Positions 24,549 to 32,847 are shown, numbered from the stretch's first letter. The stretch is 62,969 nucleotides of DNA from Chloroflexota bacterium (GCA_005881885.1 VBDX01000148.1:1-62969); one strand, 5' to 3'. The notes: generated by a model not told the origin, from the letters alone. A program made the numbers and translations.

Positions 24549-25351
24549 CAGAACATGCTCATGAGCATGCCGCCGTCGACCTGAAGCGAGACGCCGGTGA
24601 TGTACGAGGCCTTCGGCGACGCGATGAAGACGACCGCCGCCGCATATTCCTCGGGCTTGCCGTAGCGGCCCATGGGGATCACCGAGGACTCGTAGCGCTT
24701 GCGAACCTCGTCGGGACTCGTGCCCTGCCGGCGCGCGGTGTCAATGTCGAGCTGGATGAGCCGATCGGTCGCGATGCGCCCTGGTTGGACCGCGTTCACG
24801 CGGATCCCATCCTTCGCAAGGTCGGACGACAGCGTCTTCAGCATTCCGTGCACGGATGCGCGTATCGCATTCGACAAGATGAGGTTCAGGTACTGCGTCG
24901 GCTGCCGAACGCTCGTCGAGGTCGAGTACACGATCGACCCGCCGCCCTGCTTGCGCATCTGAGGCAGGACGAGGCGCGTCAGGCGAATGGCGGAGAAGAG
25001 CGTCAGGTCAACCGCCTTGTGCCATGCCGTGTCGTCGAGGTCGTCGAATCGGCCGGGGCTTGGCCCGCCGGCGTTCACGATGAGAATGTCGATCGCGCCG
25101 AACCTGCTCTGCGCCAGTTGCACGAACGACTCGCAGCCCTCTCGTGTCGAAACATCCGCCGCGATCGGGAGAATGTCGGGGTTGCCGGTCTTGCGCTCGA
25201 TCTCCTGCGCGGCCGCGCTGATGGCGCCTTCCTCGCGGCTGCACATCGCGATCTTCGCCTTCTCGCGCGCGAACTCCTCGACGATGGCGCGACCAAGCCC
25301 TCTGCTCGCCGCGGCGACCAGGACCGCTTTTCCGTTGAGGCCGAGATCCAC
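24548..25351 (-). CDS. SDR-family oxidoreductase with altered active site
   Basis: The 267-residue Rossmann protein starts at a GTG, with the cofactor motif SRGLGRAI, DVS and the NAG block LIVNAGG. The usual Tyr-x-x-x-Lys of the SDR active site is not present: the aligned segment is LNLILSNAIRASV, with Leu and Asn in place of Tyr and Lys. A group of FabG-like SDRs with NL.LSN..R here is known to me, so this is probably a variant subfamily and not a damaged gene; its activity as a standard dehydrogenase is doubtful. The C-terminus is intact (ASYITGVSLQVDGGML). It is the first gene of the operon leading to pncB and dsrE. Confidence 0.85.
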   Translation of the reverse strand: MDLGLNGKAVLVAAASRGLGRAIVEEFAREKAKIAMCSREEGAISAAAQEIERKTGNPDILPIAADVSTREGCESFVQLAQSRFGAIDILIVNAGGPSPGRFDDLDDTAWHKAVDLTLFSAIRLTRLVLPQMRKQGGGSIVYSTSTSVRQPTQYLNLILSNAIRASVHGMLKTLSSDLAKDGIRVNAVQPGRIATDRLIQLDIDTARRQGTSPDEVRKRYESSVIPMGRYGKPEEYAAAVVFIASPKASYITGVSLQVDGGMLMSMF

Positions 25352-25372
25352 CGCGCTATCGTGCCATGCGCG

Positions 25373-25579
25373 ATGCGCTGGCTTGGTCTGCTGCTCGTCG
25401 CCGGGGGCCTCGGCCTACTCGCCGCGTTCTGCCTGGTCTGGCCGCCGGTCGTTCTCTATGGCAACGACGCGGCATCGCCGAACGGGATCTCGGCGATCGG
25501 TGCGATCTTCGGCCTCGTGTTCGTCATCGCTGGGATCGTGGCGATCTTCGGGGGCCGCGGCGGCCCGGACGTGGCCTAG
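25373..25579 (+). CDS. small two-helix membrane protein (68 aa)
   Basis: The ATG at 25373 (or an in-frame GTG at 25361) opens a frame of 68 residues, MRWLGLLLVAGGLGLLAAFC and onward, with two hydrophobic segments (about 3-30 and 44-62) separated by a short loop (LYGNDAASPNGIS), and a GGRGGPDVA tail. It is divergent from the SDR gene with about 21 bp between starts and its stop overlaps the uppP stop by 4 bp. The hydrophobic topology and tidy fit between neighbours support coding. No family assignment. Confidence 0.55.
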   Translation: MRWLGLLLVAGGLGLLAAFCLVWPPVVLYGNDAASPNGISAIGAIFGLVFVIAGIVAIFGGRGGPDVA

Positions 25580-26379
25580 GGGGTGAGCAGACCCGCCGCG
25601 ATCGCGAGGACGATCAACCCCGCGAGCACGAGCCGGTAGGCCACGAACCAGTTGAGGGAGTGCCGACGCAGGAAGCGGACCATGAAGGCCACCGCGGCGA
25701 GACCGGAGAGGAACGACAGGACGAAACCGATCGCGATCACGTCGGGCTCGGCGAGCAGTCCGGCAGCCTTACGCGCGTCGAGCAACGTCTTCGCTCCGGC
25801 GCCGAGGATCACAGGAGTCGCGAGGAGGAACGAGAAGCGCGTCGCCTCTTCTCGACGGAGCTCGCGACCGAGGCCGGCGGAGATCGTGATGCCCGAGCGG
25901 GAGATGCCGGGCAGGAGCGCGATCGCTTGAGCGGCGCCCATGAACAGCGCGTCGACGACCGTCAGGTCAGCGATCGTTCGGCGCTGCCGCGCGAACGCCT
26001 CCGCAGCGACAAAAATGATCGATCCGATGACGAGACCGGCCACGATGAACATCGGAGCGCGCAGCTCTCGTTCGACCGCGGACTGAAAGAACACCCCGGC
26101 GATCGCCGCGGGTGCGGTGCCGAGTACGACCAGCGCGGGCGTCCGCCAACGGCCCCGGAGAACGTCGGCCACCAGCCCGATCCACGTTCGGCCGAAGTAG
26201 AGGAGCACGGCGAGGGCTGTGCCGAGGTGCAGGGCGACGTCGAAAGTGAGCCCGAAGCGTTCCGGATCGAGCTTGAGCACGTCGCTGGCGAGAATGAGAT
26301 GCGCGGTCGAGCTCACCGGAAGGAACTCGGTGAGCCCCTGGATCACCCCGAGGATCGCCGCCGCCGCCGCGTCACTCAT
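25576..26379 (-). CDS. uppP: undecaprenyl-diphosphatase (BacA/UppP)
   Basis: The 267-residue, eight-helix protein has the two UppP signatures: ILGVIQGLTEFLPVSSTAHL near the N-terminus and LLPGISRSGITISAGLGREL in the second half. It dephosphorylates C55-PP to C55-P on the outer side of the membrane, recycling the carrier for peptidoglycan and other glycans, and confers bacitracin resistance when overproduced in other bacteria. The ATG overlaps the stop of the BtrH-like gene by 4 bp (ATGA), so it is the last gene of the ilvA-tldD-tldE operon. Confidence 0.93.
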   Translation of the reverse strand: MSDAAAAAILGVIQGLTEFLPVSSTAHLILASDVLKLDPERFGLTFDVALHLGTALAVLLYFGRTWIGLVADVLRGRWRTPALVVLGTAPAAIAGVFFQSAVERELRAPMFIVAGLVIGSIIFVAAEAFARQRRTIADLTVVDALFMGAAQAIALLPGISRSGITISAGLGRELRREEATRFSFLLATPVILGAGAKTLLDARKAAGLLAEPDVIAIGFVLSFLSGLAAVAFMVRFLRRHSLNWFVAYRLVLAGLIVLAIAAGLLTP

Positions 26380-27329
26380 CGCATCGAGCGCCGGGCGGCC
26401 GCGAGCGCTTCACGCGCCTCGCGGTCGTTCTCGCGCACCGCCTCGAGGTTCTTGGCCCACGCGCGCCGGTGACCCACGTCGAGAAAGCGCATCGCGACTC
26501 CTCCGTCGAATTCGCCGACCCCCCCTTTGGCCGCCGATTCCGCGGCGTACCCGTACGACTCCGCGGCGCGCAGCAGATCCCCGCCCGGCGCGTTCGCGAA
26601 CAAGCCCCGCGCCCCGCGGAGAAATCGCGCCGCCGCGCGGCGCTTGTCCACAAGGACCGCGCGCATCGCATGATCGGCAAAGGCGGAAGTCCCGGCGTGC
26701 TTCGCGTCGCTCCATCGCGCGTCCTGACGGAGCGCCGCGGACCACGACGCCAGCGCCTGATCGCTCGCGTCGCCGGCTGTGAGCGCCGCATCGATCCCAC
26801 CCCGCACCGCGCTCGCCCGGTCCGGCGCCGTGCCTTTGTCGAGAAAGACGAGCCCACCGCGGTCCTCACTCTCGAACGCCTCCCAACCGACGCGGCGCGG
26901 GTCGTCGCCTTTGTCGAAGAACGTGCGCGCGAAGAACGTCGGTCCCTCCTGATCGAAGCCCACGACGAGGCCGTACTCAGGCGTGCCGCCGAGACCGAAC
27001 ACGAGCGGCGGCAACTGCGCGTCGACCGCCTCGATCACGCGATCGAGGATGAGCTCGCGCATCTCGTCGTCGTACGGGGGCGGCTCGGGGTCGAGGCGCA
27101 CACCCGCAGCATGTGCCGCGCGACCGAGCGTGTCGGGATCGCGCGGGGTCGCGGCGAGCGGGTCCCATCCGGCCTCGTCGATCGTCGCGGTGAACGCGGC
27201 CGCGGAGCAACCCATGAGCCAGTCGTACTCGGTCTTGGTCGCTGCGGCGAGCGCCGCGGGAAACGTGCAGTCGTGCCCTTCACCGAACCGCAGTGGCGCG
27301 ATCTCCTTGAGGATTCGGCGTTTGGTCAG
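26376..27329 (-). CDS. BtrH N-terminal-like / C39-like cysteine-peptidase-fold protein
   Basis: The first ATG of this frame (27215) would cut off a conserved-looking segment; upstream of it the frame encodes LRFGEGHDCTFPAALAAA and TEYDWLMGCSAAAF, and opens at a CTG (27327-27329) that overlaps the upstream stop as CTGA. I therefore start there (317 residues). The HDC motif near residue 20 resembles the catalytic Cys region of BtrH-like N-terminal domains, and LVFGLGGTPEYGLVVGFD plus FFARTFFDKG fit the same fold. The C-terminal third is helical (GGVAMRFLDVGHRRAWAKNL). BtrH itself is an acyltransferase in butirosin synthesis; activity here is not known. Family call is by memory of the pattern. 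Confidence 0.6.
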   Translation of the reverse strand: MTKRRILKEIAPLRFGEGHDCTFPAALAAATKTEYDWLMGCSAAAFTATIDEAGWDPLAATPRDPDTLGRAAHAAGVRLDPEPPPYDDEMRELILDRVIEAVDAQLPPLVFGLGGTPEYGLVVGFDQEGPTFFARTFFDKGDDPRRVGWEAFESEDRGGLVFLDKGTAPDRASAVRGGIDAALTAGDASDQALASWSAALRQDARWSDAKHAGTSAFADHAMRAVLVDKRRAAARFLRGARGLFANAPGGDLLRAAESYGYAAESAAKGGVGEFDGGVAMRFLDVGHRRAWAKNLEAVRENDREAREALAAARRSMR

Positions 27330-28273
27330 GCGCCGTTCTCAGGGAAGGCGTGCTTGAGAAGAGTGCAGACCTGGAGCGTCACCCACTTGCTCGCGTCGAC
27401 CTTCGATGGCATGCGGGCGGCATAGGGCGCTCTGCCCGCCCAGCGTCCGCGCGGGTCCTGGCGCGCCAGTAGCCACGCGATCGCGGGCTGCGCTCGATCG
27501 TCGTCGAGCCCGCCGGCCGCGTCGAGCGCGCGCAGCACGAAGAGAACGTCGGCCTGATAGAAGAGCGGGAACGAGAGCTGCCGCCAGAGATAGCTCGCTC
27601 CATAGGGGCTCGGATAGTTGCCCCGTTCGACGCGATACGACAGGAGAAACTCCACGCCGCGGCGGAGAGTCCTCTGCACCTCGCGCGTCCGTGCGGATTC
27701 CGGTAGAGCGGCGAGTCCCCAGATGAGCCTCGCGTATCCCCAGGCGCAGGGTTGCTCGCCGTTTATCCAGCACGCCGCGTCGAACTTCTTCGAATCGCGC
27801 ACGAGCCGCGCGACGAGAGGCTCGATCCGCTCGTCGTTGCCGTAACCCGCGAGGGCGACGTAGCGGACCACGTTGCCGGTGAAGCACGATGCGCCATGGT
27901 CTCGCTCCAAGACCCAGCCCATCCCGCCCATCTCAGGCTTGCTGAGCTCCTCGAGGACGTACCGCGCCGCACGACGCACCCGCGGATCGCCGGGATCGAC
28001 GCCGTACTCCACAAGGAGGAGGTTCGCCCAGTGCGTGCTCTCGTACTTCGGTCCGTAGAGGCCTGGGCCCGGCCAGCTCGCGTCACCTCGTTGGCCGCGC
28101 AGGATCGTCGAGATCGGTGGCGTGCCCATCGCCCGTTGCTGCGCTTCGCGCACTTCGGGATCGCGGGGCCCACGGTCGAGGAGCGATCGCAGCGCAAGCG
28201 ACCGGACCGCCGGATCGCGCCGCTCGAGAAGCCACGGGATCGGGTCGCCCTTCAACAGGGACCGCCAGGACAC
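27326..28273 (-). CDS. alpha/alpha-toroid protein (prenyltransferase/squalene-cyclase repeat-like)
   Basis: The start is the GTG at 28271-28273, which shares its last minus-strand base with the tldE stop (TAGTG). The 315-residue product begins VSWRSLLKGDPIPWLLERRD and has repeated helical units of the squalene cyclase type (WANLLLVEYGVDPGDPRVRR, YVLEELSKPEMGGMGWVLER, AARYV, IAWLLARQDPRGRWAGRAPY). There is no DXDD or QW series sufficient to claim a terpene cyclase. Similar toroid proteins act as hydrolases or peptide-modifying enzymes in other contexts, so the function is open. Co-transcribed with tldD and tldE. Confidence 0.65.
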   Translation of the reverse strand: MSWRSLLKGDPIPWLLERRDPAVRSLALRSLLDRGPRDPEVREAQQRAMGTPPISTILRGQRGDASWPGPGLYGPKYESTHWANLLLVEYGVDPGDPRVRRAARYVLEELSKPEMGGMGWVLERDHGASCFTGNVVRYVALAGYGNDERIEPLVARLVRDSKKFDAACWINGEQPCAWGYARLIWGLAALPESARTREVQRTLRRGVEFLLSYRVERGNYPSPYGASYLWRQLSFPLFYQADVLFVLRALDAAGGLDDDRAQPAIAWLLARQDPRGRWAGRAPYAARMPSKVDASKWVTLQVCTLLKHAFPENGA

Positions 28274-29643
28274 TAGGCCCCTCCGATGGACAACTCTGAG
28301 ATGACGAGCGTGGGACTGCCGAGGCCGCCCGGTCCGAACACCAGATCCGAGCCGACCCCGACGACCGCGCCGAGCAGATGCGTCAGATTGCCAGCAATGG
28401 TGATGCCCTGTGCCGGATGGACGCGTCCACCGCGCTCGAGATAGTTTCCGGTCGCGCCGAGCGAGAACTCGCCCGACACGGGATCGATCGTGTGCAGATT
28501 CAGCAGCGACGTCACCGCGAGCGCATGGTCCAGCCCGCGAACGATTCCTTCGGCGTCGTCGGAACCGGCGGCGACGAAGAGATTCGACGGCCCGACGCGG
28601 GCCGGCGAGCCGTAGCCGCCGCGTCGCGCATTGCCGCTGGGATCGATGTGTAGCTTGCTCGCGGTCTTCAGCGATGTCAGATACCCGCGCAGGACACCGC
28701 CGTCGATCAGCGTACGCGTGGTGGTCGCGACGCCTTCGCCGTCGAACGGGGCGCTTCGAAGGCCGCGCGGCTTGCGCGCGTCGTCGATGATCGTGATCTT
28801 CTCGTTCGCGACGCGCTGTCCCACCTTTCCGGCGAAGAGGCTTCGCCCTTTCAGCACGTTGTCGGCCGAGAAGAGCGGGCCGATCGCGCGCAAGAGATCC
28901 ATCGCCATCCACGGATCCAGGACGACCGGGAGCTTCTGCGTCGCCAGAGGCCGCGAGCCGAGCTTCTCGACGGCGCGCAGCGCGGCGCGCTGTCCGACGC
29001 GCACCGGATCGAGCTCAGCGAATCGGCGGGCCGCCTCCCCGTGATAGCCAACCTGCCGCTCGCCGTTAGGAGAGCTAGGAGAGGTCTCCGTCGCCACTGC
29101 CGAAGTCATCACGCCGCAGTACGACTCGCGGTAGGAGGCGCGGACGCCGCTCGTCGTCGCGATGATCGTGGTCGACTCCGAATCGCTATACGTGGTCTTG
29201 CGAAATTGTGTGATGCGCGGATCGACCGCCCGCGCGGCTTCTTCGACGGTCAGCGCGACGGCACCGCGCTCGGCCAACGGCCGGTCGACCACGCCCACCT
29301 GGTAGATGTCCAGGTCGGCGTCGTCGATCGCTTTCTTCGCAAGAGCGAGGTCGGGATCGGGTTCGGTGACGCCCGACATCCGCCGCGCCGTGTCGGCGCA
29401 CGTTCGGATGCCATCCGCGCTGAGGTCGCTCGTATAGGCGAAGCCGAGGCGCTGCTCGTCGAGGACGCGGATGCCGACGCCGCGCTCGCCGCGCGCGATG
29501 ACGCTTTCGATCGCGCCCTCCTTGATCTCCACCGAGCCGGACTGCGCCTCCCGCAGGAAGACCTCGCCGCTCGCCACGCCGAGCGAGCGCAGCGCATCGA
29601 GCGCAATGTCGACGGTGGCCTCGTTCGTGAGCCGCTCACTCAC
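28273..29643 (-). CDS. pmbA: TldE/PmbA-family metalloprotease subunit
   Basis: The 456-residue protein starts MSERLTNEATVDIALDALRS and has the TldE pattern: VEIKEGAIESVIARGERGVG, LGFAYTSDLSADGIRTCADT, YRESYCGVMTSAVATE, VVLDPWMAMDLLRAIGPLFS, LRSAPFDGEGVATTTRTLI and the C-terminal GLGSPTLVISELSIGGA. It lacks the HExxxH zinc motif, as expected for the non-catalytic-metal partner of TldD. The TldD/TldE heterodimer degrades unfolded peptides and matures some ribosomal peptides. tldD lies 111 bp upstream and the spacer holds one G/C palindrome. Confidence 0.9.
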   Translation of the reverse strand: MSERLTNEATVDIALDALRSLGVASGEVFLREAQSGSVEIKEGAIESVIARGERGVGIRVLDEQRLGFAYTSDLSADGIRTCADTARRMSGVTEPDPDLALAKKAIDDADLDIYQVGVVDRPLAERGAVALTVEEAARAVDPRITQFRKTTYSDSESTTIIATTSGVRASYRESYCGVMTSAVATETSPSSPNGERQVGYHGEAARRFAELDPVRVGQRAALRAVEKLGSRPLATQKLPVVLDPWMAMDLLRAIGPLFSADNVLKGRSLFAGKVGQRVANEKITIIDDARKPRGLRSAPFDGEGVATTTRTLIDGGVLRGYLTSLKTASKLHIDPSGNARRGGYGSPARVGPSNLFVAAGSDDAEGIVRGLDHALAVTSLLNLHTIDPVSGEFSLGATGNYLERGGRVHPAQGITIAGNLTHLLGAVVGVGSDLVFGPGGLGSPTLVISELSIGGA

Positions 29644-29688
29644 TTGCTTAATCTCTCGCCTGCGGCAGAGACACGCTCAGGACTGGTG

Positions 29689-29706
29689 CAGGGGTAGGGG
29701 CCCCTG
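29689..29706. repeat. G/C palindrome CAGGGG-N6-CCCCTG (related, tldD-tldE spacer)
   Basis: In the 111 bp between tldD and tldE the sequence CAGGGG-TAGGGG-CCCCTG forms a 6-bp stem (or the palindrome AGGGGCCCCT). It resembles, but does not match exactly, the GGGGGC-type copies elsewhere. It may act on mRNA stability between the two subunits. Confidence 0.45.
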
Positions 29707-29754
29707 GGCGCGTAGCGACCGCTCCTCGCGGCTGAACCGCTCGTCGCTCGCATT

Positions 29755-31170
29755 TCATTTCAGCTTGCCGCCCACCACGACGGAGGGGATCCGGATGGTC
29801 GGCTGCGCGTCGGCCACCGGCGCTCCCTGCCCGTCCTTACCGCATGTCCCGGTGGAGTAACCGAGATCGCTCCCGACCATGTCGATCTCGCTCATGAGCT
29901 TCGGGCCCTGGCCGACGAGCGTCGCTCCGCGGAGTGGCTCCGCGAGCTTACCGTCGCGGATGCGGTAGCACTCGGTGATCTCGAAGGCGAAGTTGCCCGA
30001 GACCACGTCGACCTGGCCACCGCCCATCTTCTTCACGAAGACGCCGTCTTTGACCGAACGCAGGAGCTCCGCCGGATCGGACCTCCCGCGCGCGATCATC
30101 GTGTTCGTCATCCGGCAGATAGGGAGATACCGGAAGGACTCGCGTCGCCCGTTCCCGCTCCTCGGGATGCCGAGCTTCTCGGCATGCTTTCGGTCCGAGA
30201 GGTACGTACGAAGGATGCCGTTCTCGATGAGGACCGTGCGGTTCGTCGGCGTGCCTTCGTCGTCCATCGCCGACGTGCCGCGCTTGTCGGGATCGGTCCC
30301 GTCGTCGATCACCGTGATGAGTTCGCTGGCGACCTTCTGCCCGATGCGGCCCGAGTAAACGGAGAGTCCTTTCAGATTGAGGTCGGCCTCGAGACCATGG
30401 CCGACCGACTCGTGGATGAGCGTGCCGCCCGCCTCGCTCGACAAAACGACCGTATATGTGCCGGCGGGCGCTGGCTCCGCGCCGACGTTGAGGACGGCGC
30501 GACGGCTCGCGTCGGTCGCCGCTTGCTCGACCGCTTGATCGGTCAGCATCTCGAAGCCGGCGGTGCCGCGGAGCGCCTCGAAGCCCGATTCGAGCACATC
30601 ACCCTGCTTCGCCACGACGTGCACGGCGAGGTTGAGACGCACCCGGGTGTCAGTTCGCAGCAGCCCCTCGCTGTTCGCGATCAGGATCTCCTGAACGCTC
30701 TCACCGTAGCTGGCGGTCACCTGCTGGACACGGGGATCGAGACTGCGCGCCACCTCATTCGCCCGGCGCAGAAGGCCCAGTTTCCGCTCGACCGCGACCG
30801 AGCGCGGGTCGATGGCCACGGTCGAGTGTCCCGGAACCGAGTCCGGTTCGGGCTCGCTGGCTTCGTGGAGCTCGCCGCCATCGGCGACGCTACGTGCGGC
30901 GCGCCCGGCCAGCGCGATCAAGTCGTCGACGTCGGCCATGTTCCCGTTCGCATACGTCGTGCGCTCGCCACTCGTGACGCGGATGCCCGCACCCTGATCC
31001 ACGCCGCTGATCGCGTCCTCGATGCGTCCGTCGTCAAGGACGAGCTGCAGCGTCTCGTGCCGTTCCCAGTAGAGCTCCGCCCAGTCCCCGCCCCGCGAGA
31101 GCGCGGTGCGGAGCGCGTGTGCCGCGTTGCGCGCGCTTATCGACGGCTCTCGCGTCAGTGTGGTGGCGAT
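29755..31170 (-). CDS. tldD: TldD-family zinc metalloprotease
   Basis: The zinc site is GTLIHESVGHGLEADL (HExxxH), with VFVKKMGGGQVDVVSGNFAF and a C-terminal IPSVVVGGKLK. The first ATG/GTG/TTG of the frame (GTG 31002) would lose about 56 residues that fit TldD (EPSISARNAAHALRTALSRG, LQLVLDDGRIEDAISG). Upstream, a perfect GGAGGT (31177-31182 on the plus strand reads ACCTCC) is followed six bases later by ATC at 31168-31170, so I place the start there, giving 471 residues, a normal TldD length. A CTG four codons later is the alternative. It acts with the TldE partner downstream. The yjbQ gene ends 43 bp upstream. Confidence 0.85.
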   Translation of the reverse strand: MATTLTREPSISARNAAHALRTALSRGGDWAELYWERHETLQLVLDDGRIEDAISGVDQGAGIRVTSGERTTYANGNMADVDDLIALAGRAARSVADGGELHEASEPEPDSVPGHSTVAIDPRSVAVERKLGLLRRANEVARSLDPRVQQVTASYGESVQEILIANSEGLLRTDTRVRLNLAVHVVAKQGDVLESGFEALRGTAGFEMLTDQAVEQAATDASRRAVLNVGAEPAPAGTYTVVLSSEAGGTLIHESVGHGLEADLNLKGLSVYSGRIGQKVASELITVIDDGTDPDKRGTSAMDDEGTPTNRTVLIENGILRTYLSDRKHAEKLGIPRSGNGRRESFRYLPICRMTNTMIARGRSDPAELLRSVKDGVFVKKMGGGQVDVVSGNFAFEITECYRIRDGKLAEPLRGATLVGQGPKLMSEIDMVGSDLGYSTGTCGKDGQGAPVADAQPTIRIPSVVVGGKLK

Positions 31171-31213
31171 GTGCTGACCTCCGCTCCCATGAAAGTGAGC
31201 GATGGTACGACGT

Positions 31214-31621
31214 TCACTCGCCGATGACAGTTATGGTCGCGCCTCTCTCCCGCGGGCCATCGAACTCCGCAAGGTAAATGCCCTGCCATGTCCCAAGCGC
31301 GACCTCGCCGTCGCGCACCGCAAGCGTGACCGAGTTACCGACAAGGATCGACTTCACGTGCGCCGGACCGTTTCCTTCGGCATGCGCGTACTTCGCATCG
31401 CTCGGCACGGCGCGTTCCAGCGCCACGAGCACGTCTTTCTGCACGTCGGGGTCGGCGTTCTCGTTGACGAACACCGCGGCGGTGGTGTGCGCGACGCTGA
31501 TTGTCACGATCCCATCGCCGATCTTCGCGCGCGCGACCGCAGCCTTCACGCGCGGCGTGATGTCGATGGTCTCTTCGCGCTTCTTCGATGCGAGGCTGAC
31601 CTCCTCGTGCCGAACGCTCAT
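31214..31621 (-). CDS. yjbQ: YjbQ-family (UPF0047) protein
   Basis: The 135-residue product shows the YjbQ signature: ITPRVKAAVARAKIGDGIVT, HTTAAVFVNENADPDVQKDV, HAEGNGPAHVKSILVGNSVT and GTWQGIYLAEFDGPRER. The family has thiamine-phosphate synthase activity in some assays and is otherwise a small barrel protein of unclear main role. It overlaps the ilvA-like gene by 4 bp. Length is normal, no defect seen. Confidence 0.9.
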   Translation of the reverse strand: MSVRHEEVSLASKKREETIDITPRVKAAVARAKIGDGIVTISVAHTTAAVFVNENADPDVQKDVLVALERAVPSDAKYAHAEGNGPAHVKSILVGNSVTLAVRDGEVALGTWQGIYLAEFDGPRERGATITVIGE

Positions 31622-32670
31622 GCGAGTCGCAGGTCGCTGACGCGCTCCGCTCCGCGTCCGGGGGCCCCTGCCCCCTGGGCCCCTGCCCCTGCAGCACCCG
31701 CGGCCTGCTCCCGCGCCGCTATCTGCGCGATCAGAGCAGGTGTCGCGTTCCCTCCGCTGACGACCAGGACCGTTTTCCGTCCGCGAGTGTCGATCTTTCC
31801 CGCTCGGACCGCGGCGAGCGGCGCGGCGCCGGAGGGCTCGACCAGAAGCGAGATCCGATCCAGGTATTCGTAGGTCGCGCGCTCGAGGTCGTCATCGCTC
31901 ACGGTGACGAATTCGTCTACGTACCGAGCCGCGAGCGCGACGTTCAGCGCGTCGGTGCTCTTCGCGACGAGCTTGTCGGCGATGCTGTGCGGGTGCTCGA
32001 GCGTGATCGGGCGACCCGCGCGTACCGATCGTCCGACGGCATCCGCGCCCTCCGGCTCGACGCCCACGACGCGAACAGCGGGTCGCGCCGAGCGCACCGC
32101 CAATGCGATCCCGCTGATGAGCCCGCCGCCGCCGACCGCGACGATCACGAGCTCGACATCAGGAAGGTCTTCGACTATTTCCAGGCCGATCGTGCCCTGA
32201 CCCGCGACGATCAGCGGATCGGCGTAGGGGTGCACGAGGGTCTTGCCCTGCTCGTGCTCGATCCGATGCGCGAGCGCGAGCGTGTCGTCGTACACGTCTC
32301 CCTCGAGCAGCACCTCGGCGCCATAGGCGCGGCACACACGCACGATCGTGTCCGACACGCCTCGAGGCATCACCACCGTCGCCGGCGCGCCGAGGGCCGA
32401 GGCGGCATACGCGACACCCTGGGCGTGGCTACCCGCGGACGCCGCGACCACGCCGCGATCGCGCGCGGCGCCGTCCAGCGACGCGATCTTGTTCAGGGCG
32501 CCGCGGACCTTGAACGTTCGCGTCGGTTTGAACGTCTCGATCTTGAGATGGATGTCGGCGTCAAAGTCGCTCGATAGCAACGGCGATCGCTCCAGCGGCG
32601 CGCGCGGAAGATGCCGGTCCACCACGCGACGAGCCGCCACGACATCCGCGACGGTCGGCTCACGCTGCAC
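31618..32670 (-). CDS. ilvA: PLP-dependent threonine/serine dehydratase
   Basis: A 350-residue fold-type II PLP enzyme without a C-terminal ACT domain, so it resembles the short catabolic type. Visible are the PLP lysine block RTFKVRGALNKI, SAGSHAQGVAYAAS, PRGVSDTIVRVCRAYGAEV, the phosphate-binding glycine loop VAVGGGGLISGIALAV and VVSGGNATPAL near the end. It deaminates threonine or serine to the 2-oxoacid. The last 40 or so residues (AREQAAGAAGAGAQGAGAPG) are low-complexity and encoded by the palindrome at 31660. It starts at GTG 32670 and is the first gene of the operon to uppP. Confidence 0.88.
   Translation of the reverse strand: MQREPTVADVVAARRVVDRHLPRAPLERSPLLSSDFDADIHLKIETFKPTRTFKVRGALNKIASLDGAARDRGVVAASAGSHAQGVAYAASALGAPATVVMPRGVSDTIVRVCRAYGAEVLLEGDVYDDTLALAHRIEHEQGKTLVHPYADPLIVAGQGTIGLEIVEDLPDVELVIVAVGGGGLISGIALAVRSARPAVRVVGVEPEGADAVGRSVRAGRPITLEHPHSIADKLVAKSTDALNVALAARYVDEFVTVSDDDLERATYEYLDRISLLVEPSGAAPLAAVRAGKIDTRGRKTVLVVSGGNATPALIAQIAAREQAAGAAGAGAQGAGAPGRGAERVSDLRLA
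31660..31675. repeat. GGGGGC-N4-GCCCCC palindrome (copy 3, ilvA tail)
   Basis: Arms GGGGGC and GCCCCC with loop CCCT fall inside the coding sequence for the Gly/Ala-rich C-terminal tail of the dehydratase. A second, shorter GGGCCCCTGCCCC run follows to about 31689, so the tail looks like the product of a repeat insertion or expansion. Confidence 0.6.
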
Positions 32671-32826
32671 GGCGCGACGATACTTCGGTAACGAGCGAGG
32701 GTCCCGAGCCGGGGTGTTACAGTGGGGGGCCTACGGCTCTTCTCCAAACGCGCGGAGTCGATCCGCAGCGGCCCGCCGGGAGGAGCGTCCCAGAGATGAG
32801 GCGATCTTCCTTGTGACCGACATTCA

Positions 32827-32847
32827 TCACCGGCGTATAGCCGGTGA
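32827..32847 (+). promoter_or_regulatory. 5' leader hairpin of the cold-shock gene
   Basis: A perfect 8-bp stem, TCACCGGC / GCCGGTGA with loop GTATA, ends three bases before the AGGAG ribosome site (32851-32855) of the cold-shock gene. Cold-shock mRNAs in other bacteria are controlled through leader structure, so temperature- or RNA-chaperone-dependent access to the ribosome site is a reasonable guess. The stretch 32671-32826 upstream, between the divergent ilvA and csp genes, holds no gene I can see and presumably both promoters. Confidence 0.5.
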
